Positions 1 through 11,850 of a stretch of DNA of 60,000 nt are shown here, piece after piece. The notes under the pieces were generated by a model, which saw only the letters and a program-made list of their open reading frames with translations, was not told where the DNA came from and did not search any database. Made by a program: the position numbers and the translations under genes. The stretch comes from Owenia fusiformis (Eukaryota; Annelida; Polychaeta; Sabellida; Oweniidae). Location of the stretch: positions 52,099,885 to 52,159,884 of the forward strand of contig CAIIXF020000001.1 of the NCBI GenBank assembly GCA_903813345.2, in the 5' to 3' direction. How positions within the stretch are numbered: position 1 is the stretch's first letter; every line of letters starts with the position of its first letter.

Positions 1-1030
1 TTTTCCTGTATCAAATGACAACCATTGTTAGTCATGAGATATCAATTTACTGGTTTTAGAATAAGACTTCAAGTAAATGTTAATACAAATATCCTTCTTC
101 ATCACTACTTCAAATGGCATAAAAATAGGTAAATGTACATGTATCATGATTGAAAATTCAACCATGTCCACAAAATTAGCCAAACAAAATAAATAAAAAA
201 ACGAAAAATAATTCTCTTCCCTTCACCCATCTACAAAAACATGATAATAGGAAATATTCTAGCATAAGATTGTTTTGAAATTAACTATAATAAGGTGACA
301 AGAAATTGTAACACAAACAGAATATTAACAATATGATTGTGCCACTTACCAGCTTTAACTACACGCAGCTTTGACAGAACATATAAACAAGTTACAACAA
401 CATGATGGATCAATGGTTGATTGATTGATTGATGGATTGATTGATTGAATTATTGGTTTACTGACTGGTTGATTGATTAATCAAGGTCATAGATTTGTTA
501 TGGTCGTTTAATTTCAAGACAAAATTAAAATGATCCCTAATAACAACACCATTTGAAAGTTATTTTTCTCTGAGTAGATTTTACCTTGTCATTAATTTAA
601 GAGCTTTAATCTAAAATGCATTAGGCTACATGTAACACTTCAGTTATCTCCCTAGCACTAGAGCAAATAGTACACGATTGAAAATCTGAAAATTACTACC
701 CTACACGCAGAGTAAGTTATAAACTACCCTCTGCCAAGTATATACTATATTACTGTTTAGCAGCCCCACCCCATGACTGTTGCCTATGATATGATAGACT
801 GCATCATATCAAACCTAACACACTGTGCTTTTCTCAACCAATCAGTGATCTAGAAGGAACAAGTGCTAAATATGTGTTCATTGACTATACAATTATGCAA
901 AGGAAACAAGGCATTATCATGACAAAATGTCACCACCTAGTTGCTCACAATATTATAAGTTCCATCTTAAGTCAGATTTGGATTTCTGAGAACTTGAACT
1001 TGAGAATTTTTGAGACCTGGATAATTTAAA
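1..1030. other. No supported gene; holds a TTGA-type microsatellite
   Basis: AT-rich sequence without a convincing exon. The only structured part I see is an imperfect (TTGA)n tetranucleotide run at about 411-480. Confidence 0.5.
411..480. repeat. TTGA/GATT tetranucleotide microsatellite
   Basis: Consecutive ttga/gatt units with a few interruptions (gatgga, gactgg) are visible across the stretch. It is a simple-sequence repeat with no coding meaning. Confidence 0.85.
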
Positions 1031-1262
1031 GCAAGTTGAAAAAAGACCTTTTTGACCCTGAGAAGGTCAATGAAGGTGAAATCTCAAATCCAAAGTCAGA
1101 TTTGAATTGGTCTATTTGAAGCAAGTTGAAAAAAGACCTTTTTGACCCTGAGAAGGTCATTGAAGGTGAAATCTCAAATCCAAAGTCAGATTTGAATTGG
1201 TCAATTTGAAGCAAGATGAAAAAAGACCTTTTTTGACCTTGAGAATTTCATTTAACTTCTGA
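1031..1262. repeat. 90-bp tandem repeat, about 2.6 copies
   Basis: The word gcaagttgaaaaaagacctt begins at 1031 and 1121 and, with one substitution, at 1211, giving a period of exactly 90 bp. The first two copies are nearly identical and the third decays after about 50 bp. Because 90 is a multiple of three, the minus strand keeps a 62-codon open frame with a 30-residue repeat. That frame is a by-product of the repeat, not evidence of a gene. Each copy carries aaggtca-like words. Confidence 0.9.
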
Positions 1263-3241
1263 AAACATGTTGATGGTTTTGAAAAAAATTGAAGTCAGTT
1301 TACACAGTATTTGTTAAGTTATTGGAAGTTGTAAGAATTTGTTACAGATGCCAACTGCCAACCACAAACCGCCATCAAAAAACGGAGACCATAACAATAT
1401 GTCATCATTTTTTGGTGGTGACATAATTACAATATATAGAAAGTCGCCAGCTTGGTGAGTTCAGAGATTTATTGTAAATTAAGAGTGAAGATGAAGCTCT
1501 CTTTTAAGAAGCGAAGTCAAACGAATGCAAAGTGTAGAAAATGACATGCCACCCTGTTGAGTCAATTTGTATTGTACCAGTGATCTCCCCAGCATTAAAG
1601 CAAGTGGGTGCACCACCCACAACATGTAACTTTAAAAGAGAGAGAAACCTGATAGTTCACTTGCACCCACTTGGAAATGAAAAAATCATAAAAATATGCA
1701 TAGTTTGACCAATTTTGGTCTGAATCGTAAAAATGAGAATTTTGCACCTACTTTAGAAAAAATTCTGTGGAAAACCCAGCTAACCCTACAATAATGGTGA
1801 ATAATGAAGTATTTAAAAACCAAATCAGGTGAAAAAAATTAAGCACCTTAGAGACAAAAAATCCTGGGGAGAACACTGACGACCTAGTAATCTTCTACTC
1901 CATTTACTACACTAGCCTCTGTGCCTTAGATAAAATATTTATAGTTATAGTATTTATACTGTAGTATTTTTAATGAAACATTTTGATTTATTCCTCAATA
2001 AATGTTAATTGGCAACATTCCACCTTGTTCGTTACCATGTTTAAACATCCTATACTTCACAGTAGAACCTGTATATCTGAACACCTGGCTAATCCAAACA
2101 CCTCCCATTCTGAACACTTTCTTTCGGTCCCATTTTTTCCTCCTGTTGACTCCCATGTTAAAAAACCATAAGGCTATGTGGTCAAATGAACTATAAATAT
2201 GCAAAAACCTTGAAATGTGAACACGTTCTAATCTGAACGCTTTAAGCCAGTCCCAATGGCGTTCGGATGAGACATGTTTTACTGTACTCTGACTTCCAAT
2301 GATTAACTACAATAGTAACAATACCCTCTGAATTTGAAGTCATCAAATTACATGTAAGTTACATTTGAGGCTGTTAAGATCCTAAAAATTTCAATTTAAT
2401 CTTTCAATGCCTTTTATGGTAGTTTGAATGAATGTTAGCTCCCAATAAAAGTCTGATTGTTGGATAAATATAGGATGGATCAAAGGATTAACTCTAATTC
2501 TAAGGAGTGTAGACAGTTAGGCTCTTTCAAAGGGTAAAATGCCATGATGTTTGTTTTCTATATGGCATGATCCACACATAAGTGAATCAGTGATTATTGA
2601 CGCAATAACCATAGAGAGAACATTGGCACTGTGTGATGAATCAGTTACCCGAGTTGATTGCTTTTTTGTCAGTTAGCAAACTGGAGGATTGCAGCAGAAG
2701 CCCTTATTAACAAAATTGTCTATGGATGTAAAAGGCAAGATTATGAGCAATATCGAAAATGTCCCAGAACATTCTTTGGTAAAGCCATACTCTAATAAAC
2801 ACATGACGTATTGATTGAGTAGCAGACTTCGTTATTAATGGAAAACATTGTCCAAACAGAAAAACAACTCTTATATGCCTTTAGCCATTTTCCAGGAACT
2901 CTCAGCAATTTATTATATTCATTGTACTTTTAAATCTATAGTAATAATAATGAATGCGATTCCTTGGATCATATGTATCTGTTACCTAAGATTATCCTTG
3001 ATGTAATAACTGTATTAAGAATCATTCCTCAATATCCTTAATGTAAGGGAGAATTCTGTTTTGTGTTGTGATTATCAAGAATGTCCACAATTATTCAACT
3101 GCATATTAATATGGTGAATAATTGTTTCTCATTTGTTTTGTTTTATTGCCAAACTGCTTTGTTTAAACAGAATATTTTATTACCCTATTATGTTTTTTCT
3201 AAGTCTCAGGGGGTTTTATTATACAACTATAAAATGTTGCC
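1263..3241. other. Non-coding, nothing recognised
   Basis: About 2 kb of AT-rich sequence with frequent stops in all frames. I see no recognisable repeat, RNA gene or convincing exon. Confidence 0.5.
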
Positions 3242-3565
3242 TTAAGGTAGTTATTCACTGGGAAGTAGAACTATCATTGGATAAATTTATCCAATGATAG
3301 TACTACTTCCCAGTGAATAACACCAGGGGGGATATTGTCAATCCCAATCCCTCTTGTGAAAAATCATATTCACCTCCTGGGAATTTCTGACAAACAACAC
3401 TTTCTATTTCATTCAGTTTGGTTAATATAGTGATCTCTCTGTCCTCGGAAATATCACATTGTCCCTCCTAATAAAACCCATATTCAATCCCTCCAAGTAA
3501 ATAACCTCTATAAATACACTTCATTGTAAAGTAATTTTAGGCCTCCAGGTGAACAGCTACCTTAA
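3242..3565. mobile_element. TTAA-bounded MITE (piggyBac-style target site)
   Basis: The left end reads TTAAGGTAGTTATTCAC and the reverse complement of the right end reads TTAAGGTAGCTGTTCAC, a terminal inverted repeat with two mismatches. Both ends begin with TTAA, the target duplicated by piggyBac-type transposases. The length of about 324 bp and lack of coding capacity make it a non-autonomous element. The internal part from about 3363 recurs, diverged, at 6930-7102. The left end contains a perfect-centre palindrome. Confidence 0.7.
3251..3320. repeat. 70-bp zero-loop palindrome
   Basis: Two 35-base arms meet between 3285 and 3286 (ataaa|tttat) with a single mismatch (position 18 of the arm, a versus t). 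It lies at the left end of the TTAA-bounded MITE and could extrude as a cruciform. Confidence 0.9.
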
Positions 3566-6500
3566 GTATACACAGACTTCAATTAAGCTGAGGAGTCTGC
3601 TCACTCTGTTGATCAAGTCAACAATGATATATAGAGGCCTATAGAAAATTCAATGAAAACAGGAAGCTTTAATTTTTCCTTTCTTCTTATCATTGATTGT
3701 TTCTTATTTCTTATGAAATGTAGGTCTCGGTTTATATAACTACAATACTGTTTTCATCCAAATTGGTCATTGCTGTTACATAAAATGTGGTAATTGTCCT
3801 AAATGTGATGAATATGTATGTACAGAGTTGGCACAAATAATTGGTTAAGTCATGATAAGGTATTTATGTGCAGTATTATAATCTTCTTTCTACATGTTTG
3901 GCTACTACATCTATTATTTTTCATGAATAGCGATTATTGATTATTGATAAACAAATGCAATACTAAAGTATCAGTCTAATAAACTTGCATACCCTCTAAT
4001 ATTAATATGACCTTTGGAGACATATAAGTCTGTATAATGGCACACAATCCAGTCAATTTAGTATACCAAGGGCAATTACAATGCTTAATGTACTTCTCAA
4101 GGTGATATGTTATCCTAACCTACCATGATTGTATAACATTATCATTTTAGTAACAAAATCCATTAGACTAGTCTTACCTTAATTTCTGCTTTGCCATAGT
4201 AGAGCTATAGATTAACTTAATCTGTCCATTTGGGTATAGTCTATATATAAATGACCACTGTATGAAGGTTATTCGTGATTAGTCAAAGTCATCTCCATGT
4301 TTTCAGGCCCATTGTGTTTGTTCCACTAGCAGAACTTGGCATTCAGAACAGAGGCTTTGCCATGTACTATTTGTATTCCACGTTGACCATATACTATTTA
4401 TTGATATAATTTGCAAATAAACCACATGTTTTTCAGAACGAGGCTGTAATATAAATAGCAGCCAACAGTTGTTAGCAATCCAAAGCAATAATTCCCCTAT
4501 CAATTATCTCCATCCAACACAAGCAGAGACATTCAATATTTCTTATTAACTCCCTCACTGTATAATATATAAAATACAATTTTTTCTCCTCTTTTGTTTG
4601 ATTTCTCCCTTAGTAATCTAAAGCAGTCTGATTTCTCTATACATGCAATATTCAAATTGTAGCACAGGTAACATGTGTTCAGTTAAACTCCTGGAGGCCA
4701 TCATTCACTTTGTGTTTTTTTCAACAGCTGTTTAGCCTTTATCTTAGTGACAAAATATTACTGTCGAGTTAAAGCAATAAAAGCACGTTCATAACCCATT
4801 AATTGATAAAGGTCCTACATATATTTTTAAATGTTTTGTTTTGATCAGGTTAAACTTAAAGTTATACATACATTTTGTTCATTTGTAACATCAAGACATA
4901 ATCAGAAATTCTCAGTTATAATTAAACTGAAATTATATATTCTGCAGCTGATAGATATAAATCTCTAAGAAAATGAAAACCTATATGTTTGGCATTATAT
5001 ATAAAACAAATGGCCATCTAATATGGGACTTAATTTTCTACTTATACTTATAATACTTATAATAAAAACCCCAATTAGGATTATACATGTACTTGGAACC
5101 ATTTCATCAGAAATTTATTAATAACTTCATCCATGTATTTCATTCCTTTATTCATCCACTCTATTTGTTTACAAAATTATACAGTAAAATTGCCAATATT
5201 CTTAAATACACAAAAATGAATCTTTTTATTCCTCTTTAATCCTGCAAAATAAAACAATGCCTTCGAAATGCATCTTTAATTTACTGTGGCCTAATACAAG
5301 TATAATGTAAGAGAGTACATGAGCACTTAAGATCATTACCATTACCAGACAGTTGCACTGTAGATGGAGTCAGGTTGGAATTGATTCTATGGTTCTTAAA
5401 TTAACAGATTGTTTATTTCTGTACCTGGTTCATGCAATCTTATGTATCTTACCCTTTACAAGAGTATTTCATATAACTTGACTCTTCACATTTGAGTCAA
5501 TTATTTGAGCTTACTGAATCCTAATTTAACATTTCTACTGATAAGTTCAATATGCTGCAAGTGAGATTGATAGGATGATACCCATATCAAAACTGTAAAA
5601 TCACATGTATTGTATAATTTCAGACAGACAGGTGTTTATATACAGGGCTGAAAAATCATCTGAATTGTACCAGTATTTCTACAATGTCAAACTTAAAAAC
5701 AGCAGCGTATACCCAGTTCATTTTAGAAGAGCCGACATCAAACCCATGTATTTTACGCCATTGATTAATGCAATATGACTTTCCAATTAGGGAAATAATT
5801 ATTTCTATAATTCATGTAATTCAGCTCAAAGGTTCTTAAGCAATTCCTAATGCACTCATGCTTTGACATAAATCTTAGAAAATGTCAGAGCAACCAGAAG
5901 ATTGCAAATGAGGCCAAGTGAAGACATTTATAACATGTAAGAAACATAAGAGAATCCTGTAATGGTGAGGATATGCCAAAAATAACTTGTAACTAACTCA
6001 TTAGGCAAATCTTGGATTTTATTTAAGGAAGCTATACTTCTAGGAATTCTAATATTAGTTACTTCTGCTTCTAAAGGCAGAATGAATCTAACGAATCAAG
6101 AAACGGTACCTATCACTTACAGTAGCTATATGTATCACCTTTAACTATACACTAGTGTAGAATGAAAATACATACTGGATGTCCTTGTTCATCTTGTTAG
6201 AGATATAAAATGGAATATATTCTCTCCTTATCTCTACTACATAGTCTCCTTTGCCTTCTAGGCCATAGAGTTCTGCTTTGGAATCAAGGCATGTATTACC
6301 ATTCAAATCAAATTGTAGTCAAAACTTCTAATATGGTGCAGCTCCATATTATGCTACATGCAAGTGTCAGTGCAGTAAATCATAATATAAGATTAATCAC
6401 AATAAACTAATTGTATAAAGACCAGCTTAAAAGCAGACCAATATTATTTTAAGAAGGCTATTACACAATATTTTCTAAATTCATATATGCTGATAATATT

Positions 6501-6929
6501 ATACTAAACTGCCAAATTTTTAATTCTAAATATAAAATATATAATAAAATGTTGAAAAAGCTGTGTTGTATATGTCATGCTATTTTCAGGTACAAAAAGG
6601 TATATGTACTTGTTGCCTTTGTGAGGATAGACAATTACATGTACATTACTGATAGAGTAACTTGAAGAGATTTGAAGTATTGGCCAAACATTGTAAACAA
6701 CCTACCAGCATGTCAATATGATGAAGTGTAAAGCACTGTGACCAACTGCAACTGATGACTGAGAATTATAACTGTGGGGATATGACCAAAAAATATGGCC
6801 TAAATATTCTATAGAAATGTCTGTGAAATTAAACTTTGCATTTAAGCATGCTTTATCTTTCTGACAGAATTTAGAACTAGCTGTATGAATAAACACACTT
6901 TTATGAGAAAATCATAATTTCCTTTCTAT
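3566..6929. other. Non-coding, nothing firmly recognised
   Basis: About 3.4 kb of AT-rich sequence. Isolated splice-donor-like words (for example GTAAGA on the minus strand near 4176 and GTAAGT near 6120) follow very short open segments. None is long enough to call as an exon. Confidence 0.45.
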
Positions 6930-7102
6930 ATTCACCTCCTGGGAAATTCTGCCAAACAACACTTTCTATTTCATTTAGTTTGGTCAATATAGCGAGCTCT
7001 CAACCCTCAGAAATATCATATGTCCCTCAGAATAAAACCCATATTCAATCTCTCCTAATAGATAACCTCTAGTATATACATGTACACTTCAGTGTAAGTT
7101 TA
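6930..7102. mobile_element. Diverged partial copy of the 3.3-kb MITE
   Basis: This segment follows 3368-3535 base by base through shared words such as attcacctcctggga, ctttctatttcatt, ataaaacccatattcaat and cacttca. It has scattered substitutions and lacks the terminal inverted repeats. It is the same family in the same orientation, and older or truncated. Confidence 0.75.
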
Positions 7103-7107
7103 ATCTC

Positions 7108-7335
7108 CAAAAAATAAATCCAAAAATTAAAAATCAGCTAATTTTTCTGAAAATCAGGAGAAGGTGGCTTTATTTCTGGAAAAATCAGGTTTCTAAAAAA
7201 TAAGGGTTATTTTGGAAAAAATCAATTTAAAATTCAGGGTTTACCTTCTGAAAAATGTAGAGAAAAATAAGATTCCAAGAAGAATATCGGGAGAAAATCA
7301 GGATTTCTAGAAAATCAGGAGAAGAATCTGAGTCA
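7108..7335. repeat. Degenerate AAAATCAGG-type repeat field
   Basis: The words gaaaatcagga, aaaaatcaggt and gaaaatcaggag recur every 10-60 bp in an A-rich background. This is a decayed short tandem repeat with no coding potential. Confidence 0.55.
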
Positions 7336-8927
7336 CGAAAATTAAATGCACAATTTGAAATACAGAAATACAAAGATAAACTATTTGTAGGAAATATATG
7401 AATAAAGTTATCTTGCAAAACACCATTAAAAATATGAACTTTAATTTAAAGTTCGATGATGGCAATAGAAGAATACAATGATGACCCTATGCAAAAAAAT
7501 TTATGAATTAAGACTAAAATTCGATAAGAGTTCTACAATTAATTTACAACTTCATTGATAGAGAAATTTTTCTAAAAGGATGTTAAAAAGTGACAAGTTA
7601 ATGATTCTTTATAGACAACCCACCTATAAGTTTAATGGAAGCAAGGCAATAGATATTAAAAGTATACTAGCATGCCATCTTTAAAATGGAAAATGTATTA
7701 CATGGAAGTTTTATAAAAAAAATGTGCACAATACTAAACACACTTAATTTCTAAAATAAGAACACAAAAGTATTCTTTGCCCAGTTAAGCATCTACTAAA
7801 ATAATACTTATAATGCGTCTTGATGAATGTGAACATTAAAAAACATGAACTGTAGTTTAAATTGATTGAGATGTATTGATTTAGTCCGACCTTATAAAAT
7901 GTTCACCTCAACTCCAACACATGCAATTTAACACTAGTGTTTTAAAAGAACAGAAAAAACAGAAATTTATACAGCTGATGAATTTGAGATTAGGTTTAAA
8001 AAAGAAATCAATTAACAGTATATAAGATCTGAACTTTCAGAGGCTGATTCATATATGGTACTATTCTATAAAACATAGCTAGTATCATTGTTATATTCCA
8101 TTACAATATACATTAATATCATTATGATTTTTTTAGCACTCAAAAAATCAACCTGTATCCTAAATTGCTATGTTCGCTTGTGGATCAATTACTGAGACAT
8201 TGTAAACAAAATGGCTGCCATGCAAATTACCCCAAATGCCTAAAATCCATCTGTTAATACATCAAGATAAATTGAAATGGTTTTTTGCTACCTTGATAAC
8301 ATAATTTCTTGTGGCATGCACCTGCCCATCTGAACAAGACTTTAGCAATGTAAGAATTCCCCAAAAAAATGAAAGAGTCTTACCTTCCTAAATAGTCAAT
8401 GTTTATATATCCACAAAAAGCATCATCTATGTGTTGCAAACACTTCTACCCTTGGAGCTTCACGAAAGTCATGTCCTCAAATTTGAATCGTTATTGTGAA
8501 TCTGTATTAATTGTCTTGCCATACACTGTCCCTTGGTCGACTATGTCCTCATAATTGTATGCTTATAAAGCTCTTAATCATCACTGGAAACTGGAAAAAA
8601 AACAACAAGGCATTAACTTGCAAAACCCTGCCATTTGTTACAGAATGCCAACTGCTGAGTGGCAAAATACATACTGTTAAACAAGTATATTCCTTCAGTA
8701 GTGTAATATTCTTGATATGGAACAAGATGAGCAAAATGACCTAGCGCTCCTTTATATGCAAGATACATCTAAAACACATAATTCAATTTCAGACAGAACA
8801 AAGGCTTTGTCTATTTGATATTTATGTGCGCCAAAAGATTCATTCTTCTCAATAAATAATTGAATCTTCCCTTATATATCCCAAATTGAAAATTTCCCAT
8901 CATGTAAAGAAAGACAGAATTACCAAG
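7336..8927. other. Non-coding, nothing recognised
   Basis: AT-rich sequence with only short open frames and no repeat structure that I can see, up to the foldback element starting at 8938. Confidence 0.45.
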
Positions 8928-8937
8928 CAATTTGTAC
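8928..8937. repeat. Left 10-bp target-site duplication (CAATTTGTAC)
   Basis: It matches 9760-9769 exactly and directly abuts the inverted minisatellite element. Confidence 0.75.
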
Positions 8938-9759
8938 GGTGTCTTCCCATTTCGCCCCTTCCCGCTTTGCCCCTTCCCATTTCGCCCCTCATTTATTCCC
9001 ATTTGGCCCCTTCCCATTTCGCCCCTACCCATTTCGCCCCTTCCCATTTTGCCCCTTTCCCAAATTGCCCCTTTCCCATTTCGCCCCTTCATTCCCCCTT
9101 AGCCCCTTCCTAATTGGCCCCTTCCCATTCCACCCCTTCCCATTTCGCCCCTCATTAATTCCCATTTCGCCCCTTCCCAATTGGCCCTTTTCCCATTTCG
9201 CCCCTCGTTCATTCCCATTTCGCCCCTCATTTATTCCCATTTCGCCCCTTCCCATTTCGCCCCCTAGGTATTAAAAAGAAAAATACCTAGATACTGACCT
9301 TTGACCTTGGAATGACCTTGACCTTAGTTCACTTAATCATGGGTCACAGAGGTTCACAACAGCCCCAATGACCTTAAATCAGGCAAAGGGGCAAATGGCA
9401 AAGGGGCGAAATGGGAAAGGGGCGAAATGGGAAAGGGGCCAGTTGGGAAGGGGTGAAATGGGAAGGGGCCAATTGGGAAGGGGCGAAATGGGAATAAATG
9501 AGGGGCGAAATGGGAAGGGGCGAGATGGGAAGGGGCGAAATGGGAAGGGGTGAGATGGGAAGGGGCAAAATGGGAAGGGGCAATAAGGGAAAGGGGGATT
9601 ATGGGAAGGGGACAACACGGGAAAGGGGTGAAATGGCAAAGGGGCAAAATGGGAAAGGGGCGAAATGGGAAAGGGGCCAATTGGGAAGGAGCGAAATGGG
9701 AATAAATGAGGGGCGAAATGGGAAGGGGCGAAATAGGAAGGGGCGAAATGGGAATGAAC
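8938..9759. mobile_element. Foldback element built of inverted 16-bp minisatellite arrays
   Basis: The left arm (about 8945-9267) is a tandem array of cccatttcgccccttc-like 16-mers. The right arm (about 9385-9755) is the reverse-complement array (ggggcgaaatgggaag), leaving a roughly 115-bp loop. Both arms also carry the same interruption, aataaatgag between units, in mirrored orientation. The element is bracketed by the exact 10-bp direct repeat CAATTTGTAC at 8928-8937 and 9760-9769, read as a target-site duplication. The architecture matches the TU foldback transposons described from sea urchin (outer tandem repeats of about 15 bp) and Drosophila FB elements. Long open frames through the arrays (His-Phe-Ala-Pro-like repeats) are repeat artefacts. 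Confidence 0.8.
9295..9324 (-). promoter_or_regulatory. Cluster of nuclear-receptor half-sites in the foldback loop
   Basis: TGACCT (reverse complement AGGTCA) occurs at 9295, 9302, 9313 and 9319, and again at 9369. The first pair is spaced as DR1 and the third and fourth as DR0. These arrangements are known binding formats for RXR/HNF4-type and ERR/SF1-type nuclear receptors. Function here is inference; (TGACCTT)n-like simple repeats also occur by chance or slippage. Confidence 0.35.
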
Positions 9760-9769
9760 CAATTTGTAC
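9760..9769. repeat. Right 10-bp target-site duplication (CAATTTGTAC)
   Basis: Exact partner of 8928-8937, immediately after the last minisatellite unit. Confidence 0.75.
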
Positions 9770-11119
9770 ATCCTGTGAGTATTGTAGAACCTTAGATAAG
9801 ATCATACATTGTATGTATTATAGTTGAGCTACAGTGTTGATTGATGGAAAATGTGAATGACAATTAACAGTCAACAAATGAATGAAGTATTCAGCCTTCC
9901 CTTTAGGCATCAAAACAAATGTTTATTATCTGTTGAATAATCGTTCACAATTGTGGCTGACAGGAACATAACACATACTGATTTAGCTGAGGGATCTGTC
10001 CTAAATGATGTACCCTGATAGTCCTTGAAAAGAAGTCTAAGCTCTCAACCATAATGAAAATTTCACAAGATGATTTTGAGAAGCAAATCAGCTATCTGCT
10101 TCCTGGCAAACACATTGGTGGAATAATCAAAGAAATATTTAAAATCTGTTCTCTTTTGTTTTATTACCTTGTACTTGACTGCAACATATAATCCAAGAAA
10201 TTCCAATATCTGAGAATATAGTCCGCTGTTCACAACCTGTATGGCTATAAGATAATGCTGTGGTGTCGCAGATCATAACTTTCACATCCTGGTATAAAAG
10301 CAGTCAGTGGTATCCCTTTATACTGTGTGTTTTATCTTCATTCATCTTTACAGCTGAAAAACATGAAGACAGCAATTCTAAAAACAGTGAATTTCGTCTT
10401 AATATGCATGACTGGTTGCTGAAGCTTTGCAGTATATTGGATGTGTTGGGATAAATGCCAATGTAGAGTGTATTGATTTAAATCTCAACCCATCGAACAA
10501 ATATTGTTCATCAATCACATCCTTATTTACTCTCTATCCAATCAATGCATACAGATAGTGTATTAGTATAACATTAGTTACATAACCGAGCATATGTGTT
10601 TGAGTCCTGTAAGATTTTACAAGAACTTGATTTGAGTAATACCTTAAATAGGAGAGTCTCCCTCCTGACCAATCTTGCCTCAATGGATACAAACTCGCTA
10701 CTCAGAAGGATTCCTATACTGCTGTGGAGAACTCGTAATAGCAGCTCTGGCAATGAACTTAAACCGGATATGTAGGGTCAACAAATTAATTTAATATCAT
10801 CTTGAAAGCAATTTTGTTAATTCTTTAGCGGCAAAGATATTGCATTACAGAATGTGGTTAAATCAAATAAACTTGTGGCCTGAATGTTGATTTCGTTTCT
10901 ATTGATTTTTTGTTTAAAAACATGGCTTACGCACTGCTTTATTACATATGTCATCTCTGACTGAGATTACAAATTAAGCATTCAATTGTAATTGTTGTCC
11001 CTGTTGTATTACATTTTTGTTTTTGAGAAATAAAAGGAAAGAATTTTAAAGCCCCACCTAAACTATTATGTTAATCAGGAGAGGTAGGTACAAACAATAT
11101 CGAAGCAAATGTGTGACAT
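9770..11119. other. Non-coding, nothing recognised
   Basis: About 1.3 kb of AT-rich sequence between two mobile elements, without a convincing open frame or repeat. Confidence 0.45.
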
Positions 11120-11127
11120 ATACACAA

Positions 11128-11572
11128 TAGGGGTACCACGATACGAGAAATTGAATATCGATACGTATCTACGATACTTACCTCACGATACGATAGTACG
11201 AACGATACGATACAATGATACATCGTAAATTGAAGTAAAACCGAACTTTATTTAATTTTTCAATCTTGTAAAGCCGGAAGTACTTCAGCCGGATTACGTT
11301 TATTTCACATCACGACAAATAAAGTTGTAAAATATGCTAACATCGATTAAAACATCTTAACGACGTGTGGTATTCGAGAACTAGAGGGGCAAACGAAGGT
11401 GGCAAGCAAGATATTTAATACTATGACTGTCTGTCATCGCTAAGCGCCAAGTTTTTCCCTTCAAGAAGGGACTTCCGGTCAGAAAACGATACGACCGATA
11501 TGTATCGATACAGCTCGTATCGGAGGTGAATTACTCGAGCGCTCGAGCACTCGAGCGCTCGCGGTACCCCTA
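11128..11572. mobile_element. Non-autonomous hAT-like element with 8-bp target duplication
   Basis: The element starts TAGGGGTACC and ends GGTACCCCTA, a perfect 10-bp terminal inverted repeat. It is flanked by the direct repeat ATACACAA at 11120-11127 and 11573-11580. An 8-bp duplication and TAGGGG-type ends are the hallmark of hAT transposons. The inside is rich in cgatac words near both ends and has ctcgagcgctcgag palindromes near the right end. At 445 bp with no transposase frame, it must have been moved in trans. It landed inside a pre-existing short duplication (tcgaagYaaatgYgtgacata on both sides). Confidence 0.85.
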
Positions 11573-11624
11573 ATACACAAATTTCGAAGTAAATGCGTGA
11601 CATATTCAGAATTTGCCTGAAAAG

Positions 11625-11850
11625 TCAGTACTGAATGCATGCTGAGTACAAATTTGTACTGAAAAGTGTACTAGTTTTGTTTCAGTACAAATTCAAGTAT
11701 ATTTATATACTGAAAAATACACTGAATTTTAAGTACAAATTTAAGGATAAATATGTGCTGAAAAATGTACTGAATTTTAAGGACATCTTTTCTTTAAGTA
11801 CAAAAAATATACTGAAAAATGTGTTGAAAATTTAAGGATAAATTTAAGTA
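11625..11850. repeat. Degenerate array of aagtacaaatt/actgaaaaatgtactgaa units
   Basis: Words such as actgaaaaatgtactga and aagtacaaattt alternate at irregular 25-55-bp spacing. The same pattern resumes at 12622-12725, so the array was probably split by the intervening 0.77-kb segment. Confidence 0.6.

Noticed and set aside
1026-1214. 62-codon repetitive frame on the minus strand
   Set aside because: Direct by-product of a 90-bp (30-codon) tandem repeat.
330-6151. Very short minus-strand segments before donor-like words (349-375, 4177-4203 LYYGKAEIK, 6121-6151 CIVKGDTYSY)
   Set aside because: Ten codons or so each with poor acceptors; expected by chance in AT-rich DNA.
8886-9827. Many overlapping open frames of 60-130 codons with His-Phe-Ala-Pro or Gly-Arg-Gly-Glu-Met repeats
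   Set aside because: They arise in every frame of the 16-bp minisatellite arrays, which lack stop codons by composition. There is no start context or splice support.
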